Below, piece after piece: positions 57,410-64,000 of a stretch of 64,000 nt of DNA. A program made the position numbers and the translations under genes. The notes beneath the pieces were generated by a model that saw only the letters and a program-made list of their open reading frames with translations, had not been told where the DNA came from and made no database searches. This stretch comes from Fasciolopsis buskii (taxonomy: Eukaryota > Platyhelminthes > Trematoda > Plagiorchiida > Fasciolidae): assembly GCA_008360955.1 (NCBI GenBank), contig LUCM01001643.1, positions 71,952-135,951 of the forward strand. Reading direction: 5' to 3'. The stretch's first letter is position 1. Every line of letters starts with the position of its first letter.

Positions 57410-60400
57410 GTGAAGAACAATTGATATGCGCTAACGCTTCATTAATAACGCTATTAAAAGACACAATACAAAAGGTAAATAAATACGGCACCGGGTTCAC
57501 CGTTTACATCCATTTTATGTTCTTGCTATTGATCACAAATCCGAATGGTCACCTTAAATTATTTTTGTTTTCAAATTCGTTTCACGAAATGCAAGTGTAG
57601 GACTGTCTTCGATATAAAATCATAAAGTCAGTAGCCTTGCCAAGATAATTTTCCGAACTCAGTTTGCACCAGTTTGTGACAGGATTCATCAAACACCTTG
57701 TCACACAAATTGGATTCTGTAATCTCTCAAAACGCGGAAAATTGTGAGCAGCATCAACATGGACTTTCAGAGTGTCACCATAAACTATGAGCAACGTTGC
57801 CCAAAATGTCATTCCTCGCAAATTTTGCTACTAGTATCTAATGTTGATTCCTAACACTTGAAGCTGCTCCATGCTTCCATGGTTTCACACTGGTGGATGT
57901 CGTGCGATGAATAATTCCCTGTAATAGTTAGCCTCCTGTTCTTCACACCTGGTATCCGAAATTTCGTTCCCCCTACTACAGAATGTGTCATTCGCCTCCA
58001 CCTTCTTAACCATGTTCCTGTGTGCCTGTATGCATGTTTGCTGCACTATGCAAAGCAATATTCCTTTTCACTTCATCAATCCAAACATATAAGCGGGGAA
58101 ATTCAATAACGAATTAATCATCCCCAATTTTGTAGCTCAGATCAACTAACTGACAGCGATTGTCATCACTGACAGCATTAGGGTATTGTTTATATTCCAA
58201 CGAGAGGCCGCCGTGGCGACCGAGGATTGGATGTGCCTCATTCACAGGTTTGCTAAGAAAGCGATCGCATTAGGATAAACTGCAGACTTACATCATGAAA
58301 GAATTACATCTGTACTGATGTCACCGGAAGAATGGTCAGTGATTGAAAATTGTCCAGAACGCTCATAACTTAACCCTGCATATTTTTTTTTATTATTAAA
58401 TGTGATTGTGTCAAACAAAAAAACATGGGCATTGCCAATAAGAACGGACATCAAATGCCACTAGAATAAAACAGTTCCACTTTTTGCAATCACGATTCAA
58501 CTGCAGTGAATGCAAGAATGGAATAAAATATTATTTTACGTGCGCGTACACATTTGTCAAAACGGAACACGACCTTGTCCGTGAAGTGCGTGTTGCAACT
58601 CCGGATCCGATTCCCGAAATGCATCCGCACTTGCTCGTCTGCCCAAACTTTACGTCGAATTTCCATAGGATATGAATCTAAATTTGTTTTTAATTTTTAG
58701 TTCTGTGACTATTATAAAAAAGCTAGCTTGTGAACCAAAAACAAGAATAATCGACATCATCTGGACGGTTTTAAAAGATCGATGAAACAGTGGTTACTTG
58801 CTTCTGTTTTAGCCTCAAGTAAGGCCACTTTTCGAGAAATCCGGATGGCTGTTTGCTGCGTATCGCAGTGTACCCGCTACTTAGCTGTGAAGGACGGTAT
58901 TTGTCTTAAACTTCTACCAGTGAAAATAGAAATACTTTGGTATTAGTCCACTTTGGTGCCCTTGAGGGGTTAATTCAGTTGTACTACATTTTTAAGGCTA
59001 AAAACACGTCGTTGAGGCTTTTTAATGAACATCGAATACAGTTTCACATCTGCTCATTCGTTCTCCGTGACACCAAAAATGTCTCGTTCCTGTTGTTAGT
59101 AGGGTAAACATTGGATGTTTTATTCTTAATTTGATTTCAGGAGCAGAATGGGCAAATGTATTTGAGAATACTGTATATGGCATATGGTACACAGTGCTAC
59201 ATGGGGTCCCATAACAACCAGCTCACTAAGAATAGTACGAGGTGGAGCAATTATCGTCTTGAGTTATGCAGATTAACATCAATGCACAATACCCAATGCT
59301 TCTGAGCTTGGAGAAGAATTTTAGGGTAATTTGTTTGCAAGTTCAGTTGAAAGTAGGGCGCAACAAACAACATTCCTTAACAACAAGCAGTATAAATGTG
59401 CGAAAATGTCACTGTTACTGCTAATTCAAAAGCATGTTCCATGCTGGGTCCAAGGCGCCAAAACTGTGAAAACCCAGTGGCGCGATAACACATAACGTTC
59501 GCTACTGTTCTTCCCGTTGTTGAAGATGTACAACTATGAAAATTCTAAAGGGCGGCAACAGTTGCTGTATGTTTGAATTAATCCGGCTTAGGAACAATGA
59601 AAAATGCCAAATTTTGATGGCAAATTTAAATATTCAAGAACCTGCTTTTGATGTATTGTGAGGAACAAATTTATAAATGCCATCCTATTTGAGAAGTCTC
59701 CGAAACAAACATCGGGTTATTCTGGCTAGTGGTAAAGATCTATATACATTTACGAAAATGTTTAAATGGTAGTAATGCTGCATTCCGTTTGTTGATGCAA
59801 ACATACGTAGGCACACAACTATAAGTCTGCGTACCTATATCCATTTATCTTTCTATCTACTTATCTATGCATATGCATGCTTTTCTTCCATTTATATATA
59901 CATATATACATGAAGTTGAATATGTGTATTTATACATACATAGACAAATATACGCATATATCTGCAAATATGCATATTACTATACATATATATATATGTA
60001 TATATACATACGATCGCATTTGCACCTGTTCTGAAACGTACTTCGATCAAAATATAATACCCCAGTCAAGTTTTTCACTTTTACGATTCATATTTTCATA
60101 TTTTCCGTCAAAATTTCCACAGCCACCAGCCATCGTCTTCAAAAGTGTTCACGTAGCGACGGAGTTCTTAGAGCAACGGGTAAAATGCTCTTTAGGTACG
60201 CTCCATGATCGATGTATGGTCGGTACTATTCCCCAACCATTGTCAATCAGCTCCAATCAGTTTTGCATACGTCAAATAAGACTCACATACCAACTCGCTT
60301 AGCCTTACAAACGAAACGTGGATGTTAACCACAGTCACGGAAATCCGTGTTCACAATCGGGTAGTGGTGGCCCCATCTTGGCCGTTGTTGCTATCCCGTC

Positions 60401-60630
60401 TTCCACGAACCTCACTCTGCAATGTTCTCCGTGCCGTGGTTGGTTTCTTCATACGTTGGCCTGTGACTGACTGCTTTTCTCTTGAGCAACTCATCTAGGC
60501 GCCCCTCTTGAAAACCACCGGCTGAACAGCATGGGGTGAACATTGTAAGTGAAGATGTTCAAGGCTATGGCTTAAAAGGATATACTCACAGGAAATTAAC
60601 ATACGGTGAATGCAGACGTAATCCTACTCC
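57410..60630. other. Unassigned except TA-rich tract near 59.9 kb
   Basis: No gene is recognised. The 63-codon plus-strand frame at 58484-58675 has four Cys but no known pattern. Confidence 0.4.
59820..60015. repeat. TA-rich low-complexity tract
   Basis: About 200 bases of imperfect alternating TATATACATA and TATCTA-type repeats, of the same sort as those flanking R1, but no R1 block is next to it. Confidence 0.8.
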
Positions 60631-60639
60631 TTCGTGTGG

Positions 60640-62840
60640 TTAGCGCATTCATAGTGAGCCCATATTCTGCACCTGATGCGTAAAACCCAAAGGACTTCTT
60701 CGACGTTTTCAGTATGTGATTTCACTTGTGCCTCATTACGTCTACAAATGCTGCAAATGTTCCTCTCCACTGGTTACTGGGTGCACTTGAAGTTTCTCCT
60801 TTTACCATTGAACTCGGCATCTGGCAGCTGTCATGGTTCGATAGGCACAAAAACATGGCTGTTGTTGTGGATCACCGACAATTTTCATTTCCATGTTGCC
60901 ACTAGTTCGGTGTACAACGGCAGGTTTACTTTGGTGCTTTGGACTTGCTCTGGATTGGTTCATCTGTCCGGTTAACTGAGGATGGAGGTCCAACCTTTCG
61001 TTGATTTCCCCTTAAATTCCTGCGTGCTTGCTTTTCTATTACGTTAAGTACTTTTTCATTTTTATTATTGACGTATAGTAAACCGAAGTCCTAGAGTGAA
61101 TTCGTGATTTCGAAAATTCCTGTTGCCATTTCCATTGATTTCAGCAACTGCAATGCACCTAGAGTACTACAAACATTACCCAATTTTTGCGTCTATTCAT
61201 TAACTAATGGTAACCTTTTAGGAGGACTGCAGTTGTTACAGTTACGGATAACCGTGGTCCTCTGACCGCCTATTCCCAAAGACGGGCATTTTTCGTTAAA
61301 TACCTATCGTCCTGCAAGTAACACTTTCAGGTTGTGGTTGACTATGGCAGTAGCCATGATGTGGCTACATGCTGCATACCGCTGGACGTGAAATATGCAT
61401 ATTCACGTAGAACTTGCACCCGTGGTTACATACACGTTGCAGGACCTGGCACACGTCACTTTCCAAGCTCGGTTTAGACGAATTACTGACTACAAAACTT
61501 GGCCGGAGATAGGTTTCGCAACCGTACAACTAACATTACTGCTTAGCCTACTTAGGTACTTAGGGTACACTTCCCTACCAAGTGTTACCATAAAACATCC
61601 TATTAACTGTCTTTCTATCTTTCGTTTTCTTCATTCGTCAGAGTCCTCTGTTCGTTTCAGTATTCGGCAGAAAACATCAACCTAGAACAACCTGGCTAAT
61701 AAATTATTCTCAAGGTGTCGATTTTCGACTTCAACTGGGTTGGCAATAAATGTCCCGAGGTTCTCATACTTTTTGTTCAGAATCTAACCCTATGATCACC
61801 ATACGGCGGCCAAGAATTCGTCAGATTATATTTGCTTGGATACGAAAAGTAAATGACGCATCCACTGATGGACACCGGGCTTATCCGTGACCCTGTCAGT
61901 GTGTTACACTTGGAAGCAGAAAAAAATGAGGCCGCTGTCTGGTAAACTTCCCTGAAAGCATTGTGTTGCTTTAGACTCCCTATCCACCATTACGGTCCTA
62001 ATGTAGGGGACAACCGGGACCATCTCCGACATGCTTCTGATTATTCTCAAGTACCTTACACCACCCTCGTTGGGAAGAATGTGGTAGAAGAGGAACCTAC
62101 CAAACCTACTTTCATGAACAAGTATGACATGCTGCATTACATACCCACCACAGTTCAAGTGATGCGTTACACCAGCCGAAATGAGGTAACGACAACGTTC
62201 CACCAACGGCAACATCATTTGTGGAACACGAAATGCATGTCACACCATGTCTTCCTTCTTTAAAGGCCTTAACTCACTCTTATTACGTATCAAATCCTTA
62301 ACCCTTATCACAAGCATAACTGCAGACCTCGCAGGTATCATGGACATTTTCCATCAAACCTTTGACGTCACACTTTTATGTACAGTCAACTTCCTATTAC
62401 GACAATATAGCTTATCGCATGACAAGTGAAGATCATGTTTGTGTTTTAGGCCGCTATTCACAACCCTATATTTTAGATCAACGGCCCGAAACATGACGAA
62501 CACCGGATACTGAATATTCGGGTACCTACGGCGGAAATGAATACTAAGGGAAACAAAGTCCACCTTTTGGCTGTTCCAGTTAGCCGACGATTATGTACAC
62601 AACAATACTTTACCTGCTAATACGGAAAACGTTTCGGAAAACACCAGGATGATTGCAAACCCACCGGCACCGCCCTCACTTTCATCAACACAGAAGGATG
62701 TAAACGTCTTCCTTTGTAAAACACAAAATCATCCGGGCAACGTTCAGCGTTAGTATAAAAAATGCGAACAAAACGATAAAAACATATGGTATCATCAACA
62801 GGAACAACAGCCAGATCGGAGCGAGCAGCCGTGATCACCA
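60640..62840 (-). pseudogene. MULE-type transposase with SWIM zinc finger (ZSWIM-like relic)
   Basis: Minus-strand parts in order. (1) 62563-62354: RAVDLKYRVVNSGLKHKHDL then KLYCRNRKLT, like the N-terminal DNA-binding region that ends in H-x-H-x-x-x and R-R-L-T. (2) 62218-61904: a 104-codon frame ending TVMVDRESKATQCFQGSLPD, SGLIFFCFQV, matching the MULE core V-M-x-D-x-x-x-x-x-x-x-x-x-x-F-P-x-x-x-x-x-L-C-x-F-H-V; the final catalytic-region F-H-V reads FQV. (3) 61405-61361: stop-I-C-IFHVQRYAA-C-S-H-IMA, a SWIM finger (CxC...CxH) whose first Cys codon has become TGA. (4) 60755-60645: CSICRRNEAQ and WVLRIRCRIWAHYEC, resembling a PHD finger with one Cys replaced by Arg. MULE transposases with SWIM fingers are known in animals. 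The gene is broken by several stops and frameshifts. Confidence 0.62.
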
Positions 62841-62849
62841 GGAGCAGCG

Positions 62850-64000
62850 GAAACGAGTGACCTCTGACAAACCATTCACGTTCTTGGGCGTTTAGGTTGT
62901 TCCCATTGAGGTAACCGAAAAAAAATAACTAAACTCCACAAAAGAATAGGAAAAATTCAGTAGAACCTGGGTCGGAAAACTCCAAATTGGGTAGCAACAA
63001 AAATGCATGTATGAATTTTGTAATCATATAGGCTTATATTTCAGCCAAATAGATGACTCCCTACTTTGACAATACGGACGAAATGCGGTCTGGGATCATA
63101 GCCGAAGATATTCTTGGCGATGAACAAAATCCTGAATGCGTCTTTGTTGAATATTTCCAATGAATTAATTTGGAAGGCAAAAGGAAACAGATAGGAAGAG
63201 AACATGTGCGTGGGTGAACGAAAGAGGCATTCTGTCCAATTATGTCAATTAAAATACAGGAACGTCCGAGTTTTTGGCCGCACCGATGTTTTAAGCCTGA
63301 GCATGGAATGTTGCATCTACAGTTTTCTATGAGCTACCCAGCAAACCAGCCGTGAATGCGTCTGATGTCTAGTTTTACTAGGCAACAAAAATACATCAAA
63401 CCACCGTTATCATAATTCTTGTACGCGCAATTCTTTGCCCTAAGAAATGACTTCAAACCAGGGGAATTTTACCATCCCATTGCACACGAGGTTCTTTTCT
63501 ATCGGAGAACGAAATTCAATGACAACTGACAGATTATTGTTGAATGGATGAATACATTTATAGAATGACGAAGGGGAGGGGGGATGGAATTGTTCTCGCG
63601 TTCCCTAAGCAGGAATGTACGCTGATAAAAAATTACTAGGGCAAAAGTTTGCTCAGTTTGATTGCACTTAGAGGGCACACATAAAATGCGAGTAAATTTT
63701 TTTCTTTGTAGAAGAGTGAAGCAACTGAAGGAGGAAAAAGGTTCGTGTGTGGTTGAAGATAACCTTGCGGATAGCTGAGTTTTCCCTGTTGGAAGAAAGG
63801 CAAGATTTCGCAGACCGAAGCGTGTCATCGAGGAACTGCCGGTTAAAATAGATGGATGTCATCTATTTTGGGAACAAGAAAATGCTATACACGAATCGAA
63901 GAGAGTGGCTTTTGATGGTAAGCTTAAGGCGGAAGTTCATATTTGGCAAATTAATGCAGTATTGCAACCAGAAAATACAAGGCAATATAAAATGCCCAGT
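62850..64000. other. Unassigned sequence
   Basis: Nothing recognisable up to the end of the window; the 109-codon minus-strand frame at 63499-63828 has no motif. Confidence 0.4.

Noticed and set aside
1..64000. CRISPR array, bacterial operons, rRNA genes, functional tRNA genes
   Set aside because: No regularly spaced direct repeats, no ribosome-binding-site-led gene runs, no rRNA-like blocks, and every tRNA-like unit lacks a complete cloverleaf.

Overview
The window looks like animal nuclear DNA and holds no complete host gene that I can recognise. It has moderate GC, no operon-like gene packing, stops in all frames every few dozen codons, TA- and GT-rich microsatellites, tRNA-derived SINEs, and decayed copies of several eukaryotic transposon classes. 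The mix (RTE-type LINEs ending in the RWLGHVLRM block, tRNA SINEs, Bel/Pao and Gypsy traces, a SWIM-finger MULE, a hammerhead-like motif) fits a flatworm, most likely a digenean fluke with a large repeat-rich genome. That assignment is inference; a cestode or another invertebrate is possible. A 20-base N run at 51084-51103 marks an assembly gap.

Layout. At 1-6.6 kb the sequence is mostly unassignable, with two tRNA-like SINE heads (2.0 and 4.2 kb, minus strand). At 6.69-6.89 kb there is a speculative small secreted-peptide gene. RTE-type LINE fragments lie at 7.06-7.73 (+), 10.69-11.27 (-), 14.73-16.52 (-), 21.42-21.73 (+) and 39.64-40.79 kb (-). Between 17 and 19.7 kb there is a SINE, a retropepsin-like fragment, an RT fragment, a copy of a short dispersed repeat here called R1, and a 29-bp inverted repeat joined to a hammerhead-like core. 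At 31.3-31.6 kb two SINE copies face opposite ways. At 32.5-32.7 kb an ATT-type microsatellite sits in an 89-codon acidic reading frame. R1 recurs at 33.0, 36.4, 39.1 and 57.3 kb. A Gypsy integrase tail lies at 41.6 kb.

The right-hand third has the best preserved elements: a Jockey/CR1-like LINE at 49.7-52.3 kb (-) with endonuclease and RT motifs, a Bel/Pao integrase plus DUF5641-like tail at 55.7-56.6 kb (-), and a MULE-type transposase with a broken SWIM finger and a possible C-terminal PHD-like finger at 60.6-62.8 kb (-).

The genes do not form a pathway. This is a transposon graveyard, probably intergenic or intronic. The best leads are the hammerhead/inverted-repeat structure at 19.5-19.7 kb, the 148-bp nearly identical block shared by two otherwise diverged LINE copies, the MULE relic, and the R1 repeat family.
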